Assembly (NCBI RefSeq): GCF_024662015.1
Contig: NZ_CP102480.1
Location: forward strand, 2,452,501 to 2,516,500
DNA from: Nisaea acidiphila
GTDB taxonomy: Bacteria > Pseudomonadota > Alphaproteobacteria > Thalassobaculales > Thalassobaculaceae
DNA length: 64,000 nucleotides
Direction: 5' to 3'
The notes under the pieces were generated by a model. It had not been told where the DNA came from. It ran no database searches and was given only the letters and a program-made list of their open reading frames with translations. Both the position numbers and the translations under genes were made by a program. Below, piece by piece: positions 42,753 to 51,015 of this stretch (positions are counted from its first letter, which is position 1; each line of letters opens with the position of its first letter).

Positions 42753-43400
42753 ATGAGCGATGAGGAACATTCGAAGAAGCCGCCGGATCCGGTCGTCGAC
42801 CAGGTCGCGGCGGCGACCGACGGCGCGCTCCAGGGCGCGCTCAACACGCTTGCGGCCGCTGCCGTAGAGCGGGACCGGATTCTCGACCAGTTCCGGGAGC
42901 AGAAAGAACGGCTGGAATTCCAGCTGCAGCAGCAGAGGGCGCACGCAATGAATTATGTCGAGCAAGCGAGAGCGGAGACCCAGCAGCGGACCGGCGGTCC
43001 GGCCGGGCAGTCTTCCGGTCAGGCCGATGCGGAAAATGGATTGAATCTCTCACCGGACCAACAATTCATCGCTGGGGTGAAGATGCTGATCTACCAGGAT
43101 ACGCGGCCATTCGAGGTTTCGACCGAGACGCAGAAGCAGGCTGCATTGCTCTTGCTCGACGCACTAAAGAAAATCGTTCATCAGGAAATCAACGTGCTCT
43201 TCGAGCGCGCGCAGGCCCAGGAGACGGCGAAGCAGGAAGCCGCGAAACAGGAAGCTGCATCTCCGGCGACGGCAGAGCAGAGCGCCGCGGAACAGTCTGC
43301 AGCCGGGAAGACCGAGCCGGACTCGGGGACGGAAGATCCGGCCGGCAATTCTAAGGATGAATTGTCAAAGCAGCCGGACGGCAGCTCTTCAGCCCCTTGA
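42753..43400 (+). CDS. R-body locus accessory protein B, coiled-coil
   Basis: The 215-residue protein is predicted to be mainly helical. A long helix runs at about 18-80 (AAAVERDRILDQFREQKERL, QLQQQRAHAMNYVEQARAET). A globular part follows (LSPDQQFIAGVKMLIYQDTRPFEVST, QKQAALLLLDALKKIVHQEIN). The low-complexity tail is rich in Ala, Gln and Glu, with KQEAAKQEAA and EQSAAEQSAA repeats. I do not recognise the family. It follows accessory protein A by 25 nt and overlaps the convergent pyridoxal kinase gene by 50 nt. Confidence 0.65.
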   Translation: MSDEEHSKKPPDPVVDQVAAATDGALQGALNTLAAAAVERDRILDQFREQKERLEFQLQQQRAHAMNYVEQARAETQQRTGGPAGQSSGQADAENGLNLSPDQQFIAGVKMLIYQDTRPFEVSTETQKQAALLLLDALKKIVHQEINVLFERAQAQETAKQEAAKQEAASPATAEQSAAEQSAAGKTEPDSGTEDPAGNSKDELSKQPDGSSSAP

Positions 43401-44190
43401 GGATCGCCGGGAGAAAAAGCTCCCGGCGGTCCGCCCGGTCCGTTACGCGCGTTGCCAGCTCAAGTCCCCCGGCGGCGCGGGCAAAGGCCGATCTAGCGTC
43501 TTCCGTCTTGACGAACCATGCTGCGAGCAGGGCGGCGAAGAGATCGCCGGTCCCGTTGAAGCCGCGCGCCAGCCGCGGCGAGGATGCCTCGCAGCAATGC
43601 TCCGCCGTCACCAGCAGATTGGAGACCCGGTCCGGCCGCTCGATCCCCGTGACGGCGACGGCGGTCAGCCGGTTGGCGGAGATCAGGGAGCGTGCCGCTC
43701 CGACAATCGCAGGAAGTTTCTCCTCGATCTCCTGACCGGCAAGCACGCCAAGTTCGAACAGATTCGGCGTTATGATATCCGAGAGCGGCAGCAGCTCGTC
43801 GCGGATCGCTTCGGCGACCCCGTCGGCGACGAAGCGTCGCCCATGATCGCCGATCACCGGATCGAGAATATAAGGCAGGTCGGGCCGCACTCGCCGGGTG
43901 CGAAGAACGGCGTCGGTTATGGCCCGGGCGCTCCCGGGGTGCCCGAGATAGCCGGAGAGCGCGGCCGAAAGCCCGTCCAAGACACCGAGTGCGTCAAGCC
44001 CCTCCAGCTCAGCCTGAAGTTCCGCAGGATCGCGTGTCCGACCGCGGAACTGACCGTGGCCCGGATGGTTCGAGAAGGAGACGGTGTCGAGCGGCCAGAC
44101 CTCTAGCCCCGCGGCCTGGATCGCAGGCACCGCGATGCTGTTGCCGACATAGCCGTAGCTGACCCGCGACTGGATGGAAAGGATGGCCAT
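43351..44190 (-). CDS. pdxY: Pyridoxal kinase
   Basis: The 279-residue protein belongs to the ribokinase superfamily and phosphorylates pyridoxal in vitamin B6 salvage. The N-terminus SRVSYGYVGNSIAVPAIQA, TVSFSNHPGHG loop and the catalytic NGTGDLFAALLAAW motif are typical. The start is ATG 44190. The 3' end overlaps accessory protein B by 50 nt on the other strand. Confidence 0.92.
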   Translation of the reverse strand: MAILSIQSRVSYGYVGNSIAVPAIQAAGLEVWPLDTVSFSNHPGHGQFRGRTRDPAELQAELEGLDALGVLDGLSAALSGYLGHPGSARAITDAVLRTRRVRPDLPYILDPVIGDHGRRFVADGVAEAIRDELLPLSDIITPNLFELGVLAGQEIEEKLPAIVGAARSLISANRLTAVAVTGIERPDRVSNLLVTAEHCCEASSPRLARGFNGTGDLFAALLAAWFVKTEDARSAFARAAGGLELATRVTDRADRRELFLPAILKGLKSCRPAALTIHP

Positions 44191-44329
44191 GCGATTTTCC
44201 CGAGCGGACCCCTTGTCAGTTCCGAGATGATCGCGAGGTTTGCTCCCGGTCAAGGGGCAAGTCACTCATGCCGCTTGGTTTTCGTCCGCTATCCTCTAGG
44301 ATGGCGGCGGCAGCAAGAGGAGATCTTCC

Positions 44330-45211
44330 ATGGCCGCATCCGTCAGACCGCGCCGCTCGGCGCTCTATATGCCGGGCTCGAATGCGCGGGCGCTCGAGAA
44401 GGCGCGGAGCCTGGAGGCAGACGTCGTGATCATGGATCTCGAGGACGCCGTTTCCCCGGACAAGAAAGCGGCGGCGCGTGAGGCGATCGGCGCGGCGCTG
44501 TCCGAGGGCGGTTACGGCGATCGCGAACTCGTCATCCGGACCAATGCGCTGGAGGGCGATTGGGGCACGGAGGATCTTGCTTTCGCCGCCAAGGCCGGCG
44601 CCGATGCGGTGCTGCTGCCGAAAGTCGAGCATGCGGAGCAGATCTGGCAGGCGGAGGAAATGCTTTCCGCCGCTGGCGCGCCGGACAGTCTTTCGATCTG
44701 GTGCATGATGGAAACCCCGCTTGGAATGCTGCATGCCGAGGAGATTGCCGCAGCTAGCCCGCGGCTCGGATGCCTGGTGCTGGGCACCTCTGATCTCGCG
44801 AAGGATCTCCATGCACTGCATACCCGAGACCGGTTTCCCTTCATTACCAGCCTCGGGCTCTGCATCCTCGCGGCCCGGGCCTACGGGCTCGCGGTGCTGG
44901 ACGGGGTGCATCTCGATCTGGACGATGCCGAGGGGTTCGAGGCTTCCTGCCGTCAGGGCTTGGAGCTCGGTTTCGACGGCAAGACGCTGATCCATCCGAA
45001 AACGCTAGCCGCCGCCAACCGGATCTTCGCGCCGAGCGGCGAGGAGATCGCCTGGTCGCGCAAGATTATCGACGCCCATGCCGCTGCCGAAGCGGAAGGC
45101 AGTGGAGTGGTTCTGGTGAACGGAAAACTGGTCGAGGCCCTGCATGTCGAAAATGCGCGGCGGATCCTTGCGCTCGCCGAGATGATCGAATACCGCGAAT
45201 CGAACAGCTGA
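44330..45211 (+). CDS. CitE-like HpcH/HpaI family CoA-ester lyase or malyl-CoA thioesterase
   Basis: The 293-residue barrel enzyme contains RSALYMPGSNARALEKA, the metal-binding VVIMDLEDAV, LVIRTNALEG, METPLGMLHAEE and GFDGKTLIHPKTL. This family includes malyl-CoA lyase, (3S)-malyl-CoA thioesterase and citramalyl-CoA lyase. Without other ethylmalonyl-CoA genes here the exact reaction is open. A GAGGAG ribosome-binding site precedes ATG 44330. Confidence 0.88.
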   Translation: MAASVRPRRSALYMPGSNARALEKARSLEADVVIMDLEDAVSPDKKAAAREAIGAALSEGGYGDRELVIRTNALEGDWGTEDLAFAAKAGADAVLLPKVEHAEQIWQAEEMLSAAGAPDSLSIWCMMETPLGMLHAEEIAAASPRLGCLVLGTSDLAKDLHALHTRDRFPFITSLGLCILAARAYGLAVLDGVHLDLDDAEGFEASCRQGLELGFDGKTLIHPKTLAAANRIFAPSGEEIAWSRKIIDAHAAAEAEGSGVVLVNGKLVEALHVENARRILALAEMIEYRESNS

Positions 45212-45232
45212 GCGCTTATCGGCGCGGCGCGC

Positions 45233-45766
45233 CTAGCGGCAAAAGCTGATCGACCCTTCGGCGCAGACTCTATCGCCGTCGGTCCATGTCGCTCCGGACA
45301 GGTCCGCCCTGAAAAAATCCGCGTTGCGGATCCGGGCGCCGGTCAGGTTTGCGCCCCTGAGCACCGCGCTCTGAAAACGTACATCGGCGAGATCGGCGCC
45401 GGTGAAATCTGCACCGTCCAGCTTGGCCTGACTGAAGTCGGCACCCCGGAAGCTTGCGCCCCGGAAAGTCGCGCCTTTCATGTTCGCACGGGCGAACCTG
45501 ACCCGGCCGCGCGCGCCGTCGAGATTGGCTCCGCCGAGGTCCGCCCAGTTGAAGCTCGCGTCGTTCAGGTTGGCGCCCGTCAAGTTGACACCGGTCAGTG
45601 GATAATTGTCGAAATTGCATCCGCGCCAGTCGACCCGCGGACCCGGCGGATCGGTACAGGCCGCTTCACCGTCGGTCGGCCAGAGCGCGATGGCCACGAG
45701 GAAAGCGGCGGCGACGGCAGCGAACGCGAATCTGGATTTATCAGTTGCAGACACGAGACAGTGCAT
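45233..45766 (-). CDS. Secreted pentapeptide-repeat protein
   Basis: The 177-residue protein has a hydrophobic signal-like segment (about 13-33, ending EAACTD) and then tandem A(D/N)LxX pentapeptide repeats, for example LTGANLNDASFNWADLGGANLDG and later SFRGADFSQAKLDGADFTGADL. Such repeats form a right-handed quadrilateral beta-helix. Two Cys follow the signal (ACTD, RGCNFD), and two sit at the C-terminus (RVCAEGSISFC), possibly disulphide-bonded outside the cytosol. The function is unknown. Confidence 0.85.
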   Translation of the reverse strand: MHCLVSATDKSRFAFAAVAAAFLVAIALWPTDGEAACTDPPGPRVDWRGCNFDNYPLTGVNLTGANLNDASFNWADLGGANLDGARGRVRFARANMKGATFRGASFRGADFSQAKLDGADFTGADLADVRFQSAVLRGANLTGARIRNADFFRADLSGATWTDGDRVCAEGSISFCR

Positions 45767-45907
45767 CCAACGGGTTTCTCGGGGCAGCGCGGCGTAACCG
45801 TAGCAGATGACCGGACCGAATCCAGCTAACAGTTCGTCGCAGATTCAAACGGATCCGCGCGGCGGGGAGCGGGTGTAACGGGGCGAGAAAGACGGTCCGA
45901 AAACGAA

Positions 45908-45936
45908 CGGACCGCGCGTCGGAGACGCACGGTCCG
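45908..45936. other. Strong hairpin upstream of the pentapeptide gene
   Basis: CGGACCG and CGGTCCG form the outer 7-bp stem, then a C/A mismatch, then GCGTC and GACGC around a GGA loop. No T-run adjoins on either strand. Confidence 0.5.
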
Positions 45937-46203
45937 TCGGACACGGGAGGAAGACGCCGATAGTGACCAATGCGACTGTCTTGGCACGGACTCCGCCGGT
46001 ATATCTGGTGGCGTCCTGTCCGCCGCCTGCCTTGGAACCAGGGCCGGGGCAGACAATGCTCCCATGTCTTGAGTAAAACTATCGCTCTTTCAGTGGCCGA
46101 GATCAATAAAAATATTGCTTAACTTTCATATTGAGCGATCGCTTGAAGATATTCAATTTTATTATAAAGTAATCAACAAGTTTTAGCGCTGTAACAATAT
46201 TTT

Positions 46204-46285
46204 TTATACACAATATGTGTATCTTAAATTATTGAAAAACAGCAATTTTAAGGGTATCGTGATTGTTGCGCACAAATTATCCACA
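46204..46285. promoter_or_regulatory. AT-rich element with two DnaA-box matches and a palindrome
   Basis: TTATACACA at 46204-46212 and TTATCCACA at 46277-46285 both match the DnaA-box consensus TTATNCACA exactly. The first overlaps a perfect palindrome ATACACA-ATA-TGTGTAT (46206-46222). The surrounding 200 nt is mostly A and T within a GC-rich genome. It may be DnaA-regulated or an unrelated regulator's site. Confidence 0.45.
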
Positions 46286-46387
46286 GTTTAATCAGATTTC
46301 TTTCCCGGCGGTTTTGCGCTGGCTGTGAACGACTTGGGCGGAAAATAGCGCTCGGGCTGGACAGTGCGCCGCCGCGACCAAAATGAA

Positions 46388-46416
46388 TTGAGCTCTTGTT
46401 CGCACTGCAATATGGT
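46388..46416 (+). promoter_or_regulatory. Candidate sigma-70 promoter of sdhCDAB
   Basis: TTGAGC at 46388-46393, a 17-nt spacer and TATGGT at 46411-46416. It lies 39 nt before the sdhC start. Confidence 0.5.
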
Positions 46417-46454
46417 GCGGCCTCATCTTTGATGTTCCTTAGGAAAGGTGCGCT

Positions 46455-46838
46455 ATGAGCGTTTCCAATCGCCCTCTTTCCCCGCATCTTCAGATCTACA
46501 GGCTTCCCCTTACCGCTATTACGTCGATCCTTCACCGCGCGACCGGCGTTGCGCTCGGCGCCGGGACGCTCCTGCTGGTCTGGTGGCTGATGGCGACCGC
46601 GACCGGCGGGTCCTACTTCGAATTTGTGCAGGGCATCATGGGCTCCTGGATCGGGCTTCTGGTCCTTTTCGGGTTTTCCTTCGCTCTGTTTTTCCATCTC
46701 TGCAACGGCATCCGGCACCTCTTTTGGGACGCCGGCTACGGCTTCGAGATCGAGTCCGCGGACCGCGCGACCAAACTGGTCATCGCCGCGTCGGTGGGCC
46801 TGACCGCTCTGGCCTGGATACTTGCCTGCGTCCTCTAA
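46455..46838 (+). CDS. sdhC: Succinate dehydrogenase cytochrome b556 subunit
   Basis: The 127-residue membrane anchor has three membrane segments. SPHLQIYRLPLTAITSILHRATG contains the quinone-site Ser and Arg, and CNGIRHLFWD supplies the haem-ligand His. It is full length. AGGAAAGG precedes ATG 46455 at 6 nt. It heads sdhCDAB. Confidence 0.95.
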   Translation: MSVSNRPLSPHLQIYRLPLTAITSILHRATGVALGAGTLLLVWWLMATATGGSYFEFVQGIMGSWIGLLVLFGFSFALFFHLCNGIRHLFWDAGYGFEIESADRATKLVIAASVGLTALAWILACVL

Positions 46839-46882
46839 GAGGCGCGGCCAACGAAAAAAGAGACTCTTTTGAGAGGCTGGTA

Positions 46883-47272
46883 ATGACTGACAACTCCATG
46901 CGTACGCCGATCGGACGTGTGCGGGGCCTTGGCAGCGCCAAGGCCGGGCTGCATCACTGGTGGATGCAGCGGCTCACGGCCATCGCGCTGATCCCGCTCA
47001 CGCTCTGGTTCGTGGCGTCCCTGATCTCGCTTGCCGGTGCCGGTTACGAGGAAACCGCCGCCTGGCTCGGCTCGCCGCTCGTCGCCGTGCTGATGGTCTC
47101 GCTGATCGTGGCGACCTTCTATCACGCCGCCCTCGGTTTGCAGGTTGTGATCGAGGACTATGTCCATCACGAAGGCATCAAGCTGACGCTCTTGATCGGC
47201 GTGAAGCTACTCTCCGCCTTTCTCACAATTGCCGCGCTGTTCGCGGTACTGAAACTCGCTTTCGGAGGCTGA
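46883..47272 (+). CDS. sdhD: Succinate dehydrogenase membrane anchor subunit
   Basis: The 129-residue protein has three membrane segments. [15 protein letters not shown] is the start of helix 1 and [20 protein letters not shown] carries the second haem His and the quinone-site residues. It completes the b-type cytochrome anchor with SdhC. It is followed by sdhA after 5 nt. Confidence 0.94.
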   Translation: MTDNSMRTPIGRVRGLGSAKAGLHHWWMQRLTAIALIPLTLWFVASLISLAGAGYEETAAWLGSPLVAVLMVSLIVATFYHAALGLQVVIEDYVHHEGIKLTLLIGVKLLSAFLTIAALFAVLKLAFGG

Positions 47273-47277
47273 GCTCC

Positions 47278-49068
47278 ATGGAGTCCTACGAGATCATCGA
47301 CCATACCTACGACGTCGTTGTCGTGGGTGCCGGCGGTGCCGGCCTGCGCGCCACGTTCGGCATGGCGCAGGAAGGTCTGAAGACGGCCTGCATCACCAAG
47401 GTCTTCCCGACCCGCTCCCATACTGTGGCCGCGCAGGGCGGCGTTGGCGCTGCGCTCAACAATATGGGTGAGGGCGACAACTGGAAGTTCCACATGTACG
47501 ACACCGTTAAGGGGTCGGACTGGCTGGGTGACCAGGACGCGATCGAATATATGTGCCGCAACGCCATTCCCTCGATCATCGAGCTGGAGCATTTCGGCGT
47601 GCCGTTCTCGCGGACCGAGGAGGGCAAGATCTACCAGCGCCCGTTCGGCGGCCACACGCTGGATTTCGGCAAGCGTATGGCAAAGCGCGCCTGCGCGGCG
47701 GCGGACCGGACCGGTCATGCCATCCTGCACACTCTCTATCAACAGAGCCTGCGGGCGAACGCCGAATTCTTCATCGAGTATTTCGCCATCGATCTCATCA
47801 TGGATGAGGAAGGCGCCTGCCGCGGCGTGATGGCGATCGATCTCGCGACCGGTACGATCCACCGTTTCCGCGCCCACCAGACGGTGCTGGCCACCGGCGG
47901 ATACGGCCGGGCCTATTTCTCCTGCACCTCGGCTCATACCTGCACCGGCGACGGCGGCGGCATGGTTGTGCGCGCGGGTTTGCCGATGCAGGATCTGGAG
48001 TTCGTCCAGTTCCACCCGACCGGGATCTACGGCTCCGGCTGTCTGATCACCGAGGGCGCGCGTGGCGAGGGCGGTTACCTCACAAATTCCGAGGGCGAGC
48101 GCTTCATGGAGCGTTACGCGCCGACCGCCAAGGATCTCGCCTCTCGTGACGTGGTCAGCCGCGCCATGACCATCGAGATCAACGAGGGCCGGGGCGTCGG
48201 ACCGCAGAAGGATCACATCTTCCTGCATCTCGAGCATCTGGACCCGGACGTCCTGGCGCTGCGTCTGCCGGGGATATCCGAAACGGCGAAGATCTTCGCC
48301 GGCGTCGATGTCACCAAGGAGCCGATCCCGGTACTGCCGACGGTGCATTACAATATGGGCGGCATCCCGACGAACTATCACGGCGAGGTTCTGTCGCCGA
48401 CGAAGGACGATCCGGACCGCGTCTGCCCGGGCCTGATGGCGATCGGCGAGGCGGCCTGCGTTTCCGTCCACGGCGCCAACCGTCTCGGCACCAACTCGCT
48501 GCTCGACATTGTCGTGTTCGGCCGCGCCGCTGCCTTCCGGGCGAAGGAAACCGTGCGTCCGGGCGAGACCCACAAGCCGCTGCCGGCGGATGCGGGCGAA
48601 TTCGCCATCGCGCGTCTCGACAAGATGCGCCATGCCAAGGGTGAGCGGAAAACCGGCGAGATCCGCCTCGAGATGCAGCGTGCCATGCAGCAGCACGCTG
48701 CGGTCTTCCGCACCACCGACCTGATGCAGGAAGGCGTGACGAAGATCCAGGACGTGGCCGCGACGATGCCGGATATCGGCGTCGCCGACCGCTCGCTGAT
48801 CTGGAACTCCGATCTGGTCGAAGCGCTTGAGCTGGAGAACCTGATGACCCAGGCGGTCATCACCCTGACCTCCGCGGATCTCCGCCACGAGAGCCGCGGC
48901 GCCCATGCCCACGAGGACCATCCGGATCGCGACGACGAGAACTGGATGAAGCACACGGTCATGTGGCTCGACGACAAGTACAAGCACGACGTGATGTATC
49001 GCGACGTGCACATGTACACGCTGTCGAACGAGGTCGAGGTCGTGCCGCCGGTGGCGCGCGTCTACTGA
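47278..49068 (+). CDS. sdhA: Succinate dehydrogenase flavoprotein subunit
   Basis: The 596-residue FAD subunit oxidises succinate to fumarate in complex II. It shows [11 protein letters not shown] (dinucleotide loop), [11 protein letters not shown] (the His that binds FAD covalently), [20 protein letters not shown], and the catalytic [21 protein letters not shown]. The start at ATG 47278 follows sdhD directly and gives the usual length. Confidence 0.97.
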   Translation: MESYEIIDHTYDVVVVGAGGAGLRATFGMAQEGLKTACITKVFPTRSHTVAAQGGVGAALNNMGEGDNWKFHMYDTVKGSDWLGDQDAIEYMCRNAIPSIIELEHFGVPFSRTEEGKIYQRPFGGHTLDFGKRMAKRACAAADRTGHAILHTLYQQSLRANAEFFIEYFAIDLIMDEEGACRGVMAIDLATGTIHRFRAHQTVLATGGYGRAYFSCTSAHTCTGDGGGMVVRAGLPMQDLEFVQFHPTGIYGSGCLITEGARGEGGYLTNSEGERFMERYAPTAKDLASRDVVSRAMTIEINEGRGVGPQKDHIFLHLEHLDPDVLALRLPGISETAKIFAGVDVTKEPIPVLPTVHYNMGGIPTNYHGEVLSPTKDDPDRVCPGLMAIGEAACVSVHGANRLGTNSLLDIVVFGRAAAFRAKETVRPGETHKPLPADAGEFAIARLDKMRHAKGERKTGEIRLEMQRAMQQHAAVFRTTDLMQEGVTKIQDVAATMPDIGVADRSLIWNSDLVEALELENLMTQAVITLTSADLRHESRGAHAHEDHPDRDDENWMKHTVMWLDDKYKHDVMYRDVHMYTLSNEVEVVPPVARVY

Positions 49069-49103
49069 TCGCTAGAGAACAAAGAAAAGATCGGAAGTGA
49101 GAG

Positions 49104-49886
49104 ATGGCTGAATTTTCTTTGCCGGCGAACTCGAAGGTCAAGATCGGCAACACGCACAAGGCTCCGGAAGGGGCGAAGCGGGTCAAGGCCTTCAAGATCT
49201 ACCGCTATGATCCGGACAGCGGTCAGAACCCGCGGGTCGATACCTATGAGATCGATCTCGACGAATGCGGGCCGATGGTTCTGGACGCGCTGATCAAGAT
49301 CAAGAACGAGGTCGACACAACGGTCACCTTCCGCCGCTCCTGCCGCGAAGGCATCTGCGGTTCCTGCGCGATGAACATTGACGGCACCAACACGCTGGCC
49401 TGCCTGAAGAGCATCGACGACGTGCAGGGCGAGGTGAAGGTCTACCCGCTGCCGCACATGCCGGTGGTGAAGGACCTGGTGCCGGACCTGACCCGGCCCT
49501 ATGCACAGCTCGCCTCGATCGAGCCGTGGCTGAAGTCGAAATCGCCGCCGCCGCCGACGGACGAGGAGCGGCGCCAGAGCATCGAGGAGCGCGAGAAGCT
49601 CGACGGTCTCTGGGAATGTGTTCTCTGCTTCTGCTGCTCGACCTCCTGCCCGAGCTACTGGTGGAACGGCGACCGCTATCTCGGCCCGGCCATTCTGCTG
49701 CAGGCCTATCGCTGGATCGCGGACAGCCGCGACGAATATACCGGCGAGCGGCTCGACGCTCTGGAGGATCCGTTCCGGCTCTATCGCTGCCACACCATCA
49801 TGAACTGCACCAAGACTTGCCCGAAGGGCCTCAACCCGGCCAAGGCCATCGGCGAGATCAAGAAGCTGATGGTTCAGCGCATGTAG
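49104..49886 (+). CDS. sdhB: Succinate dehydrogenase iron-sulfur subunit
   Basis: The 260-residue protein holds three clusters. [11 protein letters not shown] plus a later LACL Cys bind 2Fe-2[13 protein letters not shown] binds 4Fe-4S, and [17 protein letters not shown] binds 3Fe-4S. It passes electrons from SdhA to quinone at the SdhCD anchor. It ends the operon ahead of a perfect terminator hairpin. Confidence 0.97.
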   Translation: MAEFSLPANSKVKIGNTHKAPEGAKRVKAFKIYRYDPDSGQNPRVDTYEIDLDECGPMVLDALIKIKNEVDTTVTFRRSCREGICGSCAMNIDGTNTLACLKSIDDVQGEVKVYPLPHMPVVKDLVPDLTRPYAQLASIEPWLKSKSPPPPTDEERRQSIEEREKLDGLWECVLCFCCSTSCPSYWWNGDRYLGPAILLQAYRWIADSRDEYTGERLDALEDPFRLYRCHTIMNCTKTCPKGLNPAKAIGEIKKLMVQRM

Positions 49887-49913
49887 CGCCAGCAAAGCTT
49901 CGCGTGGAAAAGA

Positions 49914-49945
49914 AAACGGCCGCTGGAAACAGCGGCCGTTTCGAT
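49914..49945 (+). terminator. Terminator hairpin after sdhB
   Basis: Arms AAACGGCCGCTG and CAGCGGCCGTTT pair perfectly over 12 bp around a GAAA tetraloop. The arm ends in TTT and is followed by CGATTT. Because it is symmetric it may also end the minus-strand peptide gene downstream. Confidence 0.85.
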
Positions 49946-49971
49946 TTCAGGCACTCTGCCCGGCGGTGTCG

Positions 49972-50091
49972 TCAGGACGAGACCGGCGAGCTTTGCTTCG
50001 CAGTCTGGTGACCGCACTGCGCAAAGGCGGCGGGAGCCGTAAAGGCGACCACGGCAGCCACGAGCATCAGCAAACCAATCATCTTACGCAT
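49972..50091 (-). CDS. Small secreted peptide, 39 residues
   Basis: The reverse strand encodes 39 residues: MRKMIGLLMLVAAVVAF, then TAPAAFAQCGHQTAKQ, ending SSPVSS. It has a textbook signal peptide (Arg-Lys, hydrophobic core, AFA at 22-24) and a mature part of about 15 residues with one Cys. GGAGG at 50100-50104 is 8 nt before the ATG. It is too small to be noticed by most gene finders. The family is unknown; it could be an envelope peptide or a small lipoprotein-like product, though no canonical lipobox precedes the Cys. Confidence 0.7.
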   Translation of the reverse strand: MRKMIGLLMLVAAVVAFTAPAAFAQCGHQTAKQSSPVSS

Positions 50092-50265
50092 CTCTGAACC
50101 TCCACGGTCAGTTGCAAGGATACCTTATCGCGTTTCCGGAGGCGGAGCCAGTCGCGAGTCCGTGAAAGCAGGCAAAAGGATGGAACAAATCGCCCGCAGA
50201 CGTCATTTTACCGACGCAATTCGCGGCGATGCTGCGCCGGTTCCATGTTTTTCGGAGTCCGATCC

Positions 50266-50970
50266 ATGATCCGAGACTGTCTCTCCCTCGCGCTTGCCGT
50301 TCTGATGTTGCTCGCAGCGCCGCAGGTGGTCCATGCCGACACGGTGCGCGACGATATCGTGACCCTTGATCTCAGTTTGGAGAAGTGGGTCGAAACCGAC
50401 TCCGCGACCGTGACCGTCGCCGCCGACCTCGCGGTGAAGGCCGGCGGGTTCGGTGCGGCCCGGCAGGCCGTAAAGGACGATCTGGCGAAAATCTCCGGCA
50501 AGGCGGCCTGGCGGCTTACCGGCTATAACCGGTTGCGCGACGAAGCCGGTTTCGAGCGTTGGCGGATCGTCGCCGAGGCGCGCCTGCCGAGTACCGAACT
50601 CGGCGGTCTCGGCGGCACCGTGAAGGGTCTCGGCGAGGCCGGTCGAAGCTATGCCGTTCTGGGGATCGACTTCACGCCGACCCTGGCCGAGCGCGAGGCC
50701 GCGATGGCCGATCTCCGGGCGGAAATCTACAGAAGCGCCGCCGAGGAGCTGGAGCGGCTCAAGGCCGTTTACCCCGACCGCGGATATCGTGTGGCGACCA
50801 TCAATTTCCAGACCAGCGGGGTTCCGCGGCCGATGCCGGCGCAGATGATGCGGGTGGAGTCGGCCCCGAAACTTGCCGCCGACGGCGCAATGGCCGGGGA
50901 CAGCGTGGCGCAGAGGGCCGAGTTGCGCGCTTCCGTACGTTTCGCCGCCGAAGTTCGCTCCGACGACTGA
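50266..50970 (+). CDS. Periplasmic protein of unknown function, possibly SIMPL-like
   Basis: The 234-residue protein (from ATG 50266, preceded by GGAG) has a signal peptide with likely cleavage after VVHA near residue 24. The mature part alternates beta strands and helices, including ADLAVKAGGFGAARQAVKDD and a long helix near LAEREAAMADLRAEIYRSA. The strand-helix pattern is like SIMPL-domain periplasmic proteins, but the match is weak and I would not assign a function. ATG 50245 would add seven residues. Confidence 0.6.
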   Translation: MIRDCLSLALAVLMLLAAPQVVHADTVRDDIVTLDLSLEKWVETDSATVTVAADLAVKAGGFGAARQAVKDDLAKISGKAAWRLTGYNRLRDEAGFERWRIVAEARLPSTELGGLGGTVKGLGEAGRSYAVLGIDFTPTLAEREAAMADLRAEIYRSAAEELERLKAVYPDRGYRVATINFQTSGVPRPMPAQMMRVESAPKLAADGAMAGDSVAQRAELRASVRFAAEVRSDD

Positions 50971-50980
50971 AGCGCGCTAA

Positions 50981-51014
50981 GATCTCCCCCAATAAAAGCC
51001 TGAGGGGGGAGATC
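50981..51014 (+). promoter_or_regulatory. Perfect inverted repeat that covers the SDR ribosome-binding site
   Basis: GATCTCCCCC at 50981-50990 pairs perfectly with GGGGGAGATC at 51005-51014 around a 14-nt loop. The right arm contains the GGGGGAG ribosome-binding site for the ATG at 51016. A folded message would hide that site. Confidence 0.6.
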
Positions 51015-51015
51015 G

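Larger units (their letters stand above)
45767..46454. other. Long intergenic region upstream of sdhCDAB
   Basis: This 688-nt interval has no convincing gene. It contains a strong hairpin at 45908-45936, a strikingly AT-rich core at about 46090-46290 with two perfect DnaA-box matches, and the candidate sdh promoter at 46388-46416. The first 140 nt also serve as the 5' region of the divergent pentapeptide gene. Confidence 0.7.

Noticed and set aside
38304-43400. Reb locus as a prophage or genomic island
   Set aside because: No integrase, transposase, tRNA attachment site or flanking direct repeat is visible, and base composition looks like the surroundings.
38475-43400. Conventional toxin-antitoxin or bacteriocin system
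   Set aside because: The Reb signature repeats and lack of any immunity, protease or exporter gene fit R-bodies better; the "killing trait" name of the family refers to R-body-bearing symbionts.
46090-46300. Chromosomal origin of replication
   Set aside because: Only two DnaA boxes, no origin-linked marker genes, and co-oriented highly expressed genes on both sides; kept only as a regulatory candidate.
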